DNA of 64,000 nt, taken from assembly GCA_963665155.2 (NCBI GenBank), contig CAXXFI010000001.1, positions 124,001 through 188,000 on the forward strand, in the 5' to 3' direction. The notes under the pieces were generated by a model. The model worked only from the letters and a program-made list of their open reading frames with translations. It did no database searches and was not told where the DNA came from. Position 1 is the stretch's first letter. Every line of letters starts with the position of its first letter. The position numbers and the translations under genes are program-made. Positions 45,157-54,797 of the stretch are shown piece by piece. Origin of the DNA: UBA1141 sp963665155 (lineage in GTDB: Bacteria > Chloroflexota > Dehalococcoidia > Lucifugimonadales > UBA3495).

Positions 45157-45240
45157 TAGTCGGCTAAAAGATGGGCAATCCAGTGAGGCGGTCTACAGCG
45201 GGTAACATCTGTCGAGCGAATTCGATCTCGCCCCAAACGG

Positions 45241-46038
45241 TTGATTCCTATTGTAATCTCACGGAATGTTACTGAAGCTCAACACCGGAACAAGCATTTG
45301 GATCAACCCAAGCTGTACCACGAGCTTTCGTACCTGTGGCCAATTATTAGCCCTCCCGGTGAATACGCGGAAGAGGCAAAGGCGTGGCGTCGCATCCTGA
45401 AGGATCGGCTGGAACCAGCCAAACGCCGAATTCTTGAACTGGGAGCGGGCGGAGGCCACAACCTTTCCCACTTGACCAACTCTTTCGACGCCACTGCCGT
45501 GGACATCTCCCCAGACATGCTCAACCTATCCCGGCGGCTAAATCCGGGTGTCCAGCATCATGTGGGGGACATGCGCACCTTGCGGCTATCCAAAACTTTT
45601 GACGCCGTGCTGATCCACGACGCCATTGGCCACATGCTGACCGAGGACGACCTGAGGGCCACCTTTGCCACCGCCAAAGCCCACCTGGGTCCCGGCGGCT
45701 TGCTCCTAATTGCGCCTGAATGGGTGACGGAAGAATTCGAGGGGCCGAACCTGTTTTATTGGTTCAGGCGAGGCAAGGACATTGCGGTGACGATCCAAGA
45801 GTACCTCCACGACCCTGACCCCAATGACTGCCGGATTGAGTCAATCTACAATTACATGATTCAGACGCCCGGCAGCGTACGTTTGGAGCGTGACGTGCAC
45901 ATAAATGGACTGTTCTCAGCATCCACATGGATGGGGCTACTGGATGAGGCGGGCTACATGCCGGAAAGAACAAGTCTGCCGGGCAATGAAGGCGGCTACG
46001 GCAAGAACATGTTTGTCGGGACGTTGCCGAATGGCTAA
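45241..46038 (+). CDS. SAM-dependent methyltransferase
   Basis: A class I methyltransferase of up to 265 residues. The SAM-binding glycine motif is RRILELGAGGGHNLSHLTNS, followed by the acidic DATAVDISPDMLNLSRRLNP strand and the DAVLIHDAIGHM motif. The start is uncertain: TTG at 45241 gives the longest product, and TTG at 45298 (DQPKLYHELSYLWPIISPP) fits the family's usual start. No clear ribosome binding site is seen. The target is unknown. Confidence 0.75.
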   Translation: MIPIVISRNVTEAQHRNKHLDQPKLYHELSYLWPIISPPGEYAEEAKAWRRILKDRLEPAKRRILELGAGGGHNLSHLTNSFDATAVDISPDMLNLSRRLNPGVQHHVGDMRTLRLSKTFDAVLIHDAIGHMLTEDDLRATFATAKAHLGPGGLLLIAPEWVTEEFEGPNLFYWFRRGKDIAVTIQEYLHDPDPNDCRIESIYNYMIQTPGSVRLERDVHINGLFSASTWMGLLDEAGYMPERTSLPGNEGGYGKNMFVGTLPNG

Positions 46039-46079
46039 GGGGGGCATTGTTAAACGGCCTGGCGCAAGTCGCCGGAACC

Positions 46080-46130
46080 CTAATGAGAGAAAGTTCCCCT
46101 TTGAAAAGGGGGATTTAGGGGGATTTCGGA
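46080..46130. repeat. Short intergenic hairpin repeat
   Basis: AAAGTTCCCCTTTG pairs in part with AAAAGGGGGATTTAG. G-rich/C-rich hairpins of this style also occur at 14298 and 36785 and are dispersed non-coding repeats. Confidence 0.45.
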
Positions 46131-46200
46131 TCCACCCAACCGTCGTTTTGATCCGGATGGCGTAAAGGGTACGGCGCGGTAATCTCAGCACAGGAACAAG

Positions 46201-46738
46201 GTGAAAGAATTGAGCGCAGCCGATGCGATAATGTGGGCGCTGGACCGGAATTGGGAAATGGTGGATTCGGCCATAGAAGGCCTGGACGCCAAGACCATGG
46301 ACAGTAGGCCGGCGGAACACTGCAACTCGATTGCTTGGATTTTGTGGCACATGAACCGGGTGGTGGACGTGTTCATAAATGCCCGCCTGCAGTCCAGAAC
46401 CCAACTGTGGGTCAGCAACGGTTGGTATCAAAAGTTCGGCATGGAAAAAGCGGTCAAAGTAATGGGCCGTAGCGAAGAGGAAATTGTCGCTTGGCAGGCG
46501 CCTACATTGGAAGCGCAAGGGGGGATACTATGAAGCGGTTAAAGCCGCAGCGCGAGATTACATAACATCCCTCAGTGGTGAAGACTTGGACCGGCGAGTA
46601 ACGTTCCCACCGGAGGCCCAGACCCAAGACCACTGCGTCGCCACTGCCTTGGGCCAACTGGTGTGGGACAATGTGGCCCATGGAGGGCAGATAGCGTACC
46701 TAAGGGGATTGAGCGACGGCTTGGGCTGGCACCGGTAA
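46201..46738 (+). pseudogene. DinB family protein, frameshifted
   Basis: A DinB-like four-helix metal-binding protein in two frames. Frame 1 (GTG 46201) has MWALDRNWEMVDSAIEGLD and the first metal histidine in SIAWILWHMNRVVDVFI, ending EEEIVAWQAPTLEAQ. Frame 2 resumes GGYYEAVKAAARDYITSLSG and has VWDNVAHGGQIAYLRGL with the second histidine. The shift is one extra G in a G6 run (about 46519-46524); five Gs would restore LEAQGGYYEAV. It is either a recent mutation or a sequence error. Confidence 0.8.
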
Positions 46739-46849
46739 GTCTTGAAGTACAGATATGTGCCACTGGAAAATCCTAGGTTTCCGCCCACTGATCCAAGTTA
46801 TCCTAGCGAGCGGCGTTCGTTGTTTAAAGACCTTTCTGTTCCAATGGGC

Positions 46850-48097
46850 TTAATCGGCTTGGCTGACTTCCCGCAGTCGGAGACGCAGGTAATCAACCTC
46901 AGTCTGGTTTTCGGCTAGTTCCAAAGCTCGAAGGTAGGCTATTGCTGCCTCGCTATTTTTGCCGGAACGCCTAAGCAGATCGGCCCGGGCCGAATGAAAC
47001 AAATGGTAGTCACCCAACTCGCTAATTTGATCCATCAAATTGAGTCCCTGCTGAATACCTCGGGACATTGCAGCGGCAACCGCGCGGTTTAGCTCCACCA
47101 CCGGTGACGGGTTCATTTTCGCCAATGTGGCATAAAGGCCCTCGATTTCCAGCCAATTTGTCTCGGCGGGGAGGGAGGCTTCGGCATGCAATGCTGTAAT
47201 GGCGGCTTGTATTTGGTAAGGACCCGGCCTACGCATCAGGAGCGCCCGCTTCACCAGTATCCGGCCTTCAGATATTTGGGCTTGGTCCCAACGCTCCCGG
47301 TCTTGGTCTTCAAGGATGATTAACTCCCCTTTAGAGCCGACTCTAGCGTCCCGCCGTGAGTCATGAAGCAACATCAAAGCCAACAATCCTATGGCCTCGG
47401 GCTCGTCGGGCATGATTTCACAGATTACTCTGCCTAGGCTTATGGCGTTTCTGCACAAGGGCCGACGGACCAAGTCGGCGCCCGAAGTCGCTGTATATCC
47501 CTCGTTGAAGATTAAATACACCACAGTCAGTACCGCCTTGATCCGCTGGGGCAACATATGGTCAGGTGGCACCCGGTAGGGTATTCTTGCGTCTCGGATT
47601 TTCCGCTTGGCGCGAACCAGGCGTTGGGCCAGCGTGGGTACCGGCAACAAGAACGCCCTGGCGATCTCCGGTACGGTCAGTCCGCCTAGGGTGCGTAGGG
47701 TTAGGGCTACTTGCGCTTCAACTGACAGGGCGGGGTGACAACAGGTGAATATTAGCCGGAGCCGATCGTCGTGCAGTGCCGAAGCTGTGGGCTCTTCAAA
47801 CATGTCGAGCTCGTCGATATTGCTAGACGCCAATTCTCCGAGAATTCCGTACTTTTCAACTCTGAGTTGATCGCGACGAATGCGGTCGATTGCCTTCCTT
47901 CGCGCTACCGTGGTGATCCAAGCTGGCGGGTTGTCCGGGACACCGTCCACGGGCCAACGTTCCAAAGCTGTAGCCATGGCATCCTGCAACGCTTCCTCTG
48001 CTTTGTCGAAATCGCCCAGGAAGCGAATCAAGGTCGCCAGAATCTTTCCGGACTGTTCTCGGAAAGCCCACTCTACTGCCGCTGGGGTGCTGTTCAT
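46850..48097 (-). CDS. ECF42-type RNA polymerase sigma factor with DUF6596
   Basis: A 415-residue sigma factor of the long ECF42 type. The sigma-2 region (ATLIRFLGDFDKAEEALQDA, then AWITTVARRKAIDRIRRD) is followed by sigma-4 (LRTLGGLTVPEIARAFLLPV), then the DUF6596/TPR-like C-terminal domain with NEGYTATSG and LNRAVAAAM. In this group the C-terminal domain, rather than an anti-sigma factor, controls activity. The start at 48097 is preferred; upstream lies a perfect 18-bp inverted repeat. The YCII/DGPF gene next to it is the hallmark partner of ECF42 factors. Confidence 0.9.
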   Translation of the reverse strand: MNSTPAAVEWAFREQSGKILATLIRFLGDFDKAEEALQDAMATALERWPVDGVPDNPPAWITTVARRKAIDRIRRDQLRVEKYGILGELASSNIDELDMFEEPTASALHDDRLRLIFTCCHPALSVEAQVALTLRTLGGLTVPEIARAFLLPVPTLAQRLVRAKRKIRDARIPYRVPPDHMLPQRIKAVLTVVYLIFNEGYTATSGADLVRRPLCRNAISLGRVICEIMPDEPEAIGLLALMLLHDSRRDARVGSKGELIILEDQDRERWDQAQISEGRILVKRALLMRRPGPYQIQAAITALHAEASLPAETNWLEIEGLYATLAKMNPSPVVELNRAVAAAMSRGIQQGLNLMDQISELGDYHLFHSARADLLRRSGKNSEAAIAYLRALELAENQTEVDYLRLRLREVSQAD

Positions 48098-48109
48098 AAG
48101 CTTTTCAGG

Positions 48110-48161
48110 GCATGTGTCCGGCCAGCAGGCAGATGGGTTCGGATGCTGGCCGGACACATGC
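48110..48161 (-). promoter_or_regulatory. Perfect 18-bp inverted repeat before the sigma factor
   Basis: GCATGTGTCCGGCCAGCA (48110-48127) and its exact complement (48144-48161) flank a 16-base loop between the YCII stop (48173) and the sigma factor start (48097). No T-run follows, so a simple terminator is unlikely. It could be an operator or an mRNA structure setting the ratio of the two products. Confidence 0.7.
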
Positions 48162-48172
48162 GTTCGTCGGCT

Positions 48173-48535
48173 CTAATGGCCCTCGCCAAATTCCATAATC
48201 GGGCGGATCTCGATTGAACCCATTGCCGCACTGGGAATCTTTGCTGCCCAAGCTACGGCTTCATCCAAGTCTTTGGCTTCGATCATGTAGAATCCGCCCA
48301 ACTGTTCCTTGGTTTCGGCGAATGGACCGTCGATGGTTATCGTGTTTCCGTTTCGGACCTGAACCGTGGTTGCTGTTGCGATGGGCTGTAAAGCCTCACC
48401 GCCGAGCATACTTCCCGATTTCTCCAACTCCTCGGTAAACGTTCCGTACGCTCCAAACAAGGCGCCTTGCTCCTCAGGGGTCATCTGCTCCTGTATGGTC
48501 TCCTCCGCATAGATCAGACATAGGTATCGCATCAT
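48173..48535 (-). CDS. YCII/DGPF-domain protein, ECF42 partner
   Basis: A 120-residue YCII-related protein with the DGPF signature DGPFAETKEQLGGFYMIEAK (about residues 68-87). It starts MMRYLCLIYAEE and ends EIRPIMEFG, as in the family. The gene lies directly upstream of the ECF42 sigma factor on the same strand, the typical genetic pairing for this group. Its biochemical role is not known; YCII folds are ferredoxin-like and may bind a small ligand. Confidence 0.9.
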   Translation of the reverse strand: MMRYLCLIYAEETIQEQMTPEEQGALFGAYGTFTEELEKSGSMLGGEALQPIATATTVQVRNGNTITIDGPFAETKEQLGGFYMIEAKDLDEAVAWAAKIPSAAMGSIEIRPIMEFGEGH

Positions 48536-48913
48536 CGTCCTCCGTATTTATTCTTGCCCTCGCTCTAACTAACTTTAAGCTCATTAGACTTGGGCTCGTT
48601 AATACGACGAGTAGAAAACTTTGAAATCGACAAGTTTCTAAATCTCATTTAAAAGGATTATTGAGAAGTTCTAGTTTCTCCTTGGGGCACTATTGAAACC
48701 CCTGCCGTGGTGTTGCCGATGCTCCATAAGCCGAATACAACGACTTAACATTACCTAGCCTCAATCCATATGGTATGCCAACCGGTCAAGGCTAGGGAAG
48801 GTCCCGCAGTACCCCCGGCTCTGCTGCTTACCCGGTCGCTCCGCTGCCTACACAATCCGGCCCAATAGTTGCCGGTTCTAGGAGGGAAAGCCCTGAGGCG
48901 GGGCCAGGTGCGA
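48536..48913. other. Non-coding gap
   Basis: Upstream region of the YCII-sigma operon; ECF promoters of this group are not recognisable by eye. No gene was seen. Confidence 0.4.
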
Positions 48914-48953
48914 AACAAAAAGCCACCAGACTCCTGTATAGGAATCGGGTGGC
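48914..48953 (-). terminator. Rho-independent terminator of nudC
   Basis: On the minus strand GCCACC...GGTGGC closes an inner TCCT-ATAC-AGGA stem, followed by TTTTTGTTTC. It lies about 50 bp after the NudC stop. Confidence 0.8.
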
Positions 48954-49004
48954 GACTATGAGTGGCCCCTGATACGACAAGCTAAGGCATACGATAAAGC
49001 TGTA

Positions 49005-49958
49005 TCAGCCGCCGTTGGCCCAGTCCTTAATCAAGTGGTGAGCTATGGCAATCGGGGCTGGCACCGTTAGATTCTCGTTCTTCCCTTCCAAGGCCAGAAG
49101 AACCTCGGCCCGCTCGAACCAGCGAACGTCGGTCATCTCCCCTTCATCCATGGCAATCTTGGTGGTTGCCGCATCCGCATGACAGCCAATCATTAAGGAG
49201 AAGGGGAAGGGCCACGGTTGCGATGAATGGTAGCGGACATTGGCAACCTTGATACCGGCTTCCTCCATGATCTCGCGGGCCACCGCTTCCTCTATGGACT
49301 CGCCTTGGTCGACAAATCCGGCCAACGCCGAATAGGTATTGGTCCGGGAAAGGCGGCCACGGGACTGCCCCAATAGGCAACGATCCCCGTCGGTAACAAC
49401 GGTGATAACCACAGGGTCGGTGCGAGGATAATGCTCGGTTTCGCATTTCGAGCACTGGCGCACCTGCCCGCCTCGCTTGACCAACGTCTCGTGCCCGCAA
49501 ATGGAGCAAAAGCCGTTTCTGCTGTGCCAACTGACTTGGGCCCGGGCCTGAGCCACGATGCCCGAGTCCTCGCCGCTCAGGGACTCCGTGGCCTTTCGAG
49601 CGTCCTCGAACCGCCAGCGACCGTTGTCGTTCAACCCTTTCACGGCATTTTCGTTGCCGGAAATATCAACCACAAAGTGGGCCGTATCGCCTGACAGGCC
49701 CAAAAAAACCGGGTTGCCTTGGATTCCAAGCTCCCCCATTTCGTTAATCGCCAGCCAGCCCAATCCCTCCACAGAGCCCAATCCTGGCGTGTGTTGGACG
49801 TTGGCGATAAGCACGTTCAGGTCCGACATTGGAAGAAATTTACTGCCCGAGTCATTGGCTCTCTGGCTAATCCACTCCTCGTCCCGGCGCACTTGGTCGC
49901 CGCGATCCAAGGGATTGCCAGCGTATATGTGGGGGACGAGGGATTGATTGTTATTCAT
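49005..49958 (-). CDS. nudC: NAD(+) diphosphatase / NAD-decapping NudC
   Basis: A 317-residue Nudix hydrolase that splits NAD(H) and removes NAD caps from RNA. The four-cysteine zinc ribbon is CSICGHETLVKRGGQVRQCS plus KCETEH, followed by YPRTDPVVITVV. The Nudix box is GFVDQGESIEEAVAREIMEE (with AGI), and the NudC signature SQPWPFPFSLMIGC follows. The N-terminal domain (1-140) is of the usual length. It is transcribed alone with a good terminator. Confidence 0.93.
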   Translation of the reverse strand: MNNNQSLVPHIYAGNPLDRGDQVRRDEEWISQRANDSGSKFLPMSDLNVLIANVQHTPGLGSVEGLGWLAINEMGELGIQGNPVFLGLSGDTAHFVVDISGNENAVKGLNDNGRWRFEDARKATESLSGEDSGIVAQARAQVSWHSRNGFCSICGHETLVKRGGQVRQCSKCETEHYPRTDPVVITVVTDGDRCLLGQSRGRLSRTNTYSALAGFVDQGESIEEAVAREIMEEAGIKVANVRYHSSQPWPFPFSLMIGCHADAATTKIAMDEGEMTDVRWFERAEVLLALEGKNENLTVPAPIAIAHHLIKDWANGG

Positions 49959-50595
49959 TCGACTTTCCGTGACTGTCCGTATTTGGGTTTGCCGGGCGGT
50001 TTCGTCGCTGTCTCTCTGCTCCAGACATGATAGGGAATAGTACCGTCGAACCCGACGGTTTGTCCACTGGGCAAGGAATCAGACCCAGTTCCAGCGATGT
50101 GTTTCCGATATGCTAGTCGTCATTGGGTCGAGGACTATTCAGGTCGGTTCCTCCAAGCTGCCAAATATGTATATATTGGAGCGAACCACGCAGGCAGGTT
50201 ATTCAGTTCCCAGGTTATTCAGTTCCATTGATGCAGGCGTTAAAGTGTCCCGTAGGAGCCACACTGGCTAGCAAGAACCTCAAGCAGTAAATACAAAACT
50301 ATTACGTCGAAAGGCTGTTGAATGCTTAGAGTAGTCGCACAAAACGTGGGCTACCTTGCACCAGGGCTAGCTAAAACGTAGAATTGGCTTTACAAAACGA
50401 CTTTGGCAAAGCAAACACCCAACACTCCTAACCATGAGTCGAAGAAGAATCTAACTCAGCTTAGTCCCCTAATAACCGAAACCCTCCAACGAAGCCCACA
50501 TCTGTAACTCAGGTTTCGCTCATCGACAGCGTGTCCTATTTTGGGTGGGAAAGCGATGTTCTATAAAATGGCCGAACTTGACTTTAGGAGGAGAT
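49959..50595. other. Non-coding gap before the STAND-like gene
   Basis: About 640 bp, becoming AT-rich toward the right. It holds two perfect 16-bp direct repeats (50195-50226). TTCTATAAAATGG near 50560 may contain the -10 box for the gene at 50596. No other gene is seen. Confidence 0.45.
50195..50226. repeat. Perfect tandem 16-bp repeat
   Basis: CAGGTTATTCAGTTCC occurs twice head to tail (50195-50210 and 50211-50226) in the gap upstream of the STAND-like gene. Role unknown. Confidence 0.7.
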
Positions 50596-52748
50596 ATGCC
50601 AACTACTAGTTTAGTCAGGCTTAGATGTTACTGGTTGATCATGGGCATTGAGCAGTCGTTTGCGCGAATCCTGGTGGAAAGCACGGATGTTGATGATCTA
50701 GGGTTTCTAAGTAAAGTACAGCGCGAGAGAGCTCTTGGCCGTCTAAAGGAAGATTTTAGGGACGAAGCGTGGACCCTCGAAGATGTCACAAATGAAGATT
50801 TGCTCACCTATTTGGATCTAGGCGACCTTCTACAATAAATAAACGGTAATAGTGGAAGGAATGAAGTAATAGGGGGAGGCGAGGCTCGAAGAATAGCAGA
50901 AATTGCCGAGCAGGGCGGCTTGTCTGATATCCGAAAGCGGGTGATGCACACCATTCGAACGCTTGAAGAGACTGATTTGTCGAAACTTGTCGAGACAGCG
51001 ACCCGGATAGTTAACGAAGTGCTGGGGGTCAATTGGTCTCAAATCAAGCAAGCGTTGATACAACAAGCTTCAGGAAGTTTTGGAGACTTAGGTATCTTCG
51101 TTCTTCCGAATTTTGACATAGGATCAGCGGTGAGATTATTTCGCTCTCTTGCAAACGCGTATAACTACAGGTCTCTCTTGGAACTTCCCCATGATGAAGT
51201 GCACCGTTATTGCGGGCAATTAAACAATCGGCCTCTGTTAATTAAATGGTTTGTTCATGCGGTTGCTGGCGGTGCCGACCCTGGCAGCCTACCTACCGGG
51301 GATGATTATCAAGAGGCGCTACGTTTTTGCTACGAGAATGTGTACCAGCGCCTCAGTGAATCTGCAAGACAGGCGGCGAGTGTGATGCTGGCTTCACGCG
51401 CTGAATTATCGAGAGCGCAACTCCAAGACTTGTTGGGTATAGATCATGTTGCTTTCCAGTTTGTAATTCAATCTCTTCTTAGAAGCAGTATGACAGATCA
51501 GGTTAGAGCCGAAGATGGATCCTCCAAATTCAAAATCGATGGACTCGTCCGAGATTATTTTTCTAGGAACCATCCGCCCGATAACAAAACTGTAACCAGG
51601 GTCAGAAAGGCAATCAGGGAATGGATAGATCTGAGGCAAGAAACTGCCATGCGCAGCCGGGCCCATCGGTATGAGCCAGGTCTGATCAATGTAAATAACG
51701 TGGACGAGCAAGTCGCCCAACGCTATCTGAGGTCTGCTTTGGCCTACTCTTATGCCCGAAATTTTCAAAGCGCCACAGAGGCATTAGATACCGCTGACCG
51801 GCTCACCCCAGACTGGTGGGAGGTCCCCCGAATAAGAGCCAAAATTTTAATAGATCAAAACGCACCTCTGTACGACATAGAGGAGCAGTTCGAAAAGGCG
51901 GTCGCACTGACTACCAGTGATGTTCCCCGCTACTTCTATTCGACGTTCTTGATCAACAATAGTGAATACCATCGGGCGATTGAACAGATTAACGTTGCAC
52001 TGGATCATCCAGATGCTGCGAAGGAATTTCTATTATCTCAAAGGGGTAGAGCGAATGCCAGGCTAGCTCGCTTGGACGAGGCGATTACTGATTTTTCGCA
52101 AGTAATAGAAATAGGACAACAAACCTCCTACACCTCAGACAGGACATCTAGGATCAACGAGACTCAGCTCGCAGATATTTATCGCCGAGTTGCCGAGCAA
52201 GCTATTCTAGCGGGTGACCAACGAAAAACTGTCGAATCGCTGTTACAAGCGGCCGCGGTTTTGGATAATGCAATGAGTCAATACGGCGTAGATTCAAAAA
52301 TCGCTTTGGCCCTAATTGAGGTGGCTGGCGAAGCCTCTGTAGTCCTGGTTATGGGAACACCTGAGTTCGATCAATTCTTTGATACATGCAGCCAACAGAG
52401 TGGGCACGGGTCAACAATCGATTTTCCAGAAATAATTTATTATCAGCTAGGTTCCCAAAATTATATGATGCTCTTTGCCGTCTGGATGCCGATGCCCCTA
52501 ACGAAATTGCGCTGCAAGTGGATGATAATTCTGTAATAGGATTTATAAGACTCAAACATGATCGATTTGGCTTCATTACCTGCCCCAGTCTAGATGAGGA
52601 AATTTACTTCAACAGGTACTCGATGGCGCCCGGTGCAATATTTCGTGACTTAGATATCGGCCATCAGGTTGTCATTACAGTGGAGCGGCAAGAAACGGGA
52701 CCAGCCGCTAAGAATTTAAAAACTGCTGCCGCCAATCAGTCTGTCTGA
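50596..52748 (+). pseudogene. Decayed HEPN-STAND-TPR-cold-shock-like protein
   Basis: ATG 50596 follows AGGAGGAG. Residues 1-80 (MGIEQSFARILVESTDVDDL, then SKVQRERALGRLKEDF) end at TAA 50836-50838, but the same frame continues as RRIAEIAEQGGLSDI and IRKRVMHTIRTLEETDLSKL. Together they resemble an Swt1-type HEPN domain with its R-x4-H motif. Soon after come NNRPLLIKWFVHAVAGG (like the NB-ARC GxPLA motif), a winged helix and TPR-like helices. No Walker A or B is seen, so the NTPase core seems deleted. Near 52385-52420 the frame shifts to GFIRLKHDRFGFITC and DLDIGHQVVITVER, which look like a cold-shock domain. It is AT-rich compared with its neighbours, suggesting acquired DNA. Confidence 0.6.
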
Positions 52749-52829
52749 GCAACCAACTGCTCGCTTGCCTCAATACCCTCCACTGATTGACATCAGTCCT
52801 TTGAGAGAAAGAACAAAATCCCAAGTCCC

Positions 52830-53369
52830 TCAACATAATTGTTTGGCAAACTTTTCTCGGACCTTCAAGACTTTCGGGGTGATTACCAGTTGGCAGTACA
52901 TGCTGGCGCCGTTCCTCATGTAGTATTCCTTGTGCTCGGGTTCGGCCTCGTAGAACTCTTCGAGTTGGGTCAACTCGGTTACGATGGGGCTTCCTTTGGA
53001 TGCTGAGGCGCCAAGCTGCTCTATGTATGCCCTTGCTTCGTCTTTCTGTTCGTCGTTGGCAAAAAGGATCACCGAGCGGTAGCGTGCGCCCCGGTCGGCT
53101 CCTTGCTGATTTAGCGATGTGGGGTCATGAGTTGCGAAAAAAACGGATAGAAGGTCGTTGTAGCTAATTTGGTCAGGGTCGAATTCAAGTCTGGATACCT
53201 CTGCGTGCCCTGTGATTTCGTCGCACACCTGGTAGTAGGTTGGATTTACCGTATGCCCACCGGCGTAACCCGGCACCACCGAAACCACGCCCTCGAGTTG
53301 GGCAAACACCGCTTCGGTACACCAGAAACATCCGCCGCCAAATACTGCTACCTCGGTCTTGTTTTCCAT
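52830..53369 (-). CDS. msrA: Peptide methionine (S)-S-oxide reductase
   Basis: A 179-residue MsrA that repairs methionine-S-sulfoxide. The catalytic motif GGGCFWCTEAVF is at residues 11-22 (nucleophile Cys15). VVSVVPGYAGGHTVNPTYYQ, TGHAEVSRLEFDP and FATHDPTSLNQQGADRG follow as usual. The C-terminal Cys in FAKQLC could act as a resolving residue. No signal peptide is present. It is transcribed alone. Confidence 0.93.
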   Translation of the reverse strand: MENKTEVAVFGGGCFWCTEAVFAQLEGVVSVVPGYAGGHTVNPTYYQVCDEITGHAEVSRLEFDPDQISYNDLLSVFFATHDPTSLNQQGADRGARYRSVILFANDEQKDEARAYIEQLGASASKGSPIVTELTQLEEFYEAEPEHKEYYMRNGASMYCQLVITPKVLKVREKFAKQLC

Positions 53370-53499
53370 GTTTTTGTTATCTCCGTTAAATTAAATCTTT
53401 GATTATCCGAAACTAACCGGTTGGGTATGAGGTTTCTTGCCGCCATTGTGCTTCGATTGGTTTAGGCTTCGATTGGAATGGGCGACCGGTTAAGTGCTA

Positions 53500-54606
53500 T
53501 CAACTCCAAACTTCTCTGGCGGTCTCAACTACCAACTCAAGCTTGCGCCGCTGCTGGTCCACGGACAATAGGTTGCCAGCGCTAACCGAGGCAAAGCCGC
53601 ATTGGGGGCTGAGCGCTAGGTTGTCCAACGGTACGTACTGGGCCGCCTCGTCGATGCGACGCAGCAGAAAGTCTTGTGACTCCAGTGTTCCTTCCTTGGT
53701 GGTGAGTGACCCCAAAACCACAGTTTTACCTTGGGGAATAAAGCGGAGTGGCTCGAACCCGCCACTCCGGTCGGTGTCATACTCGAGCAAAAACGCGTCC
53801 ACCGGAATTGAACTAAACAGCCGTTCGGCAATGGGTTCGTAGCCGCCCGAGTTGAGCCAACGGCTGCGATTATTGCCCCGGCAGACGTGGAGCCCCAGCG
53901 TCACGCCATCACGGTCTACGCCTTCAAGCGTGGCAACGTCCGCTGCGATGGCCTCCTCAAAGGCTTGGTCGGGGTCGATGCCCGATTCCCGCATCCTTTG
54001 GCGGTCGGCTTCGTCACAGAAACGACCGTAGTTAGGAGCGTCGATCTGAACGTATTGTATCCCTTCATCGACCACGGCCTTGACTTCATTATTGATTATT
54101 GCGCTCATCTCCTGCAACAAAGCGCTACGAGTAGGATAAACGCTGTCGGTAATCCCCGGCTTGTAGCTACCCATGGCGATCAACAGGCTAGGGCTGGGAA
54201 CCGTGATTTTAATGGGCCCAGGGGAATGGGCCATCATAAAAGCCGTCTCTTGCCCGGTTAAGCGACGAGTTTGCTTCAGCCTGTCCGCAACCACGCGAAG
54301 GCTGACCGGCACAATCCCACCTTCCGGCCCGTGCCACTCCCATGAAACCGACTCCGAAGTTGGAGCAATTCCTTCCACCGACTCGCCGAAGCTAGTGAGG
54401 AAAGAGCCCCTACGGAATTCGCCGTCGGTGAAGATGTCGACTCCCGTTTGCCTCTGTAACTCAATGGCCTCTAGAATCGCGTCATCTTCAATCTTGGTTA
54501 GCCCATCTTGGTCTAACTTGCCTTCGGCAAGCGCAGCGCGTGCCTCCAGCACCTCTGGGGGTCGCAAAAAGCTCCCTAGGTGATCGGCCCTATATGGTGT
54601 TGCCAT
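53500..54606 (-). CDS. MetE-type (cobalamin-independent) methyltransferase family protein
   Basis: A 368-residue protein like the C-terminal catalytic domain of MetE and the short vitamin-B12-independent methyltransferases of the epoxyalkane:CoM transferase group. It has the zinc ligands His and Cys in LGLHVCRGNNRSRW and a later Cys in LSPQCGFAS. DIFTDGEFRRGSFL and YVQIDAPNY are the usual substrate-side motifs. The start at 54606 has GGAG 6 bp upstream. These short enzymes lack the folate-binding N-terminal half, so the methyl donor is uncertain. Confidence 0.85.
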   Translation of the reverse strand: MATPYRADHLGSFLRPPEVLEARAALAEGKLDQDGLTKIEDDAILEAIELQRQTGVDIFTDGEFRRGSFLTSFGESVEGIAPTSESVSWEWHGPEGGIVPVSLRVVADRLKQTRRLTGQETAFMMAHSPGPIKITVPSPSLLIAMGSYKPGITDSVYPTRSALLQEMSAIINNEVKAVVDEGIQYVQIDAPNYGRFCDEADRQRMRESGIDPDQAFEEAIAADVATLEGVDRDGVTLGLHVCRGNNRSRWLNSGGYEPIAERLFSSIPVDAFLLEYDTDRSGGFEPLRFIPQGKTVVLGSLTTKEGTLESQDFLLRRIDEAAQYVPLDNLALSPQCGFASVSAGNLLSVDQQRRKLELVVETAREVWS

Positions 54607-54683
54607 CGCGTTCTCCAATCGGGTAATCCAAGACTAAGTGTAGGGCAAATACATAGACCAATGCAAAAAAGAGGGTGAATGGG

Positions 54684-54797
54684 CAGGGTAATCGCGTCTA
54701 ATTATTCGTATTTGGAGTAAATGGTACCTTGATCATGCGAGCCTAATTCCTCAGTGCGGCCGGTATCAGGCCCTGCATTCAATACGCGATTGCCCTG
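54684..54797. mobile_element. 114-bp MITE derived from the IS1182-type element
   Basis: Inverted ends CAGGGTAATCGCGTCT and CAGGGCAATCGCGTAT are those of the element at 19358. The first about 50 bp follow its left end (CGTCTAATTATT, GTATTTGGAGTAA) up to CATG, and the last about 65 bp follow its right end (GCGAGCC.AATTC, CGGCCGGTATC, CCTGCAT). The MITE is therefore the two ends joined after internal deletion. GGGTGAATGGG (54673-54683) and GGGTAAATGGG (54798-54808) flank it as an 11-bp target duplication with one mismatch. No gene lies inside or up to 54938. Confidence 0.85.

Noticed and set aside
46119..46165. Riboswitch-like G-rich structure before the DinB gene
   Set aside because: It matches the dispersed G/C hairpin repeats seen at 14298 and 36785 and has no conserved riboswitch core.
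27258..50838. Possible TAG/TAA recoding or stop-codon reassignment, as several genes read through stops
   Set aside because: Both TAA and TAG are affected, the same codons end many intact genes here, and the broken genes also show frameshifts and deletions. Ordinary decay explains it better.
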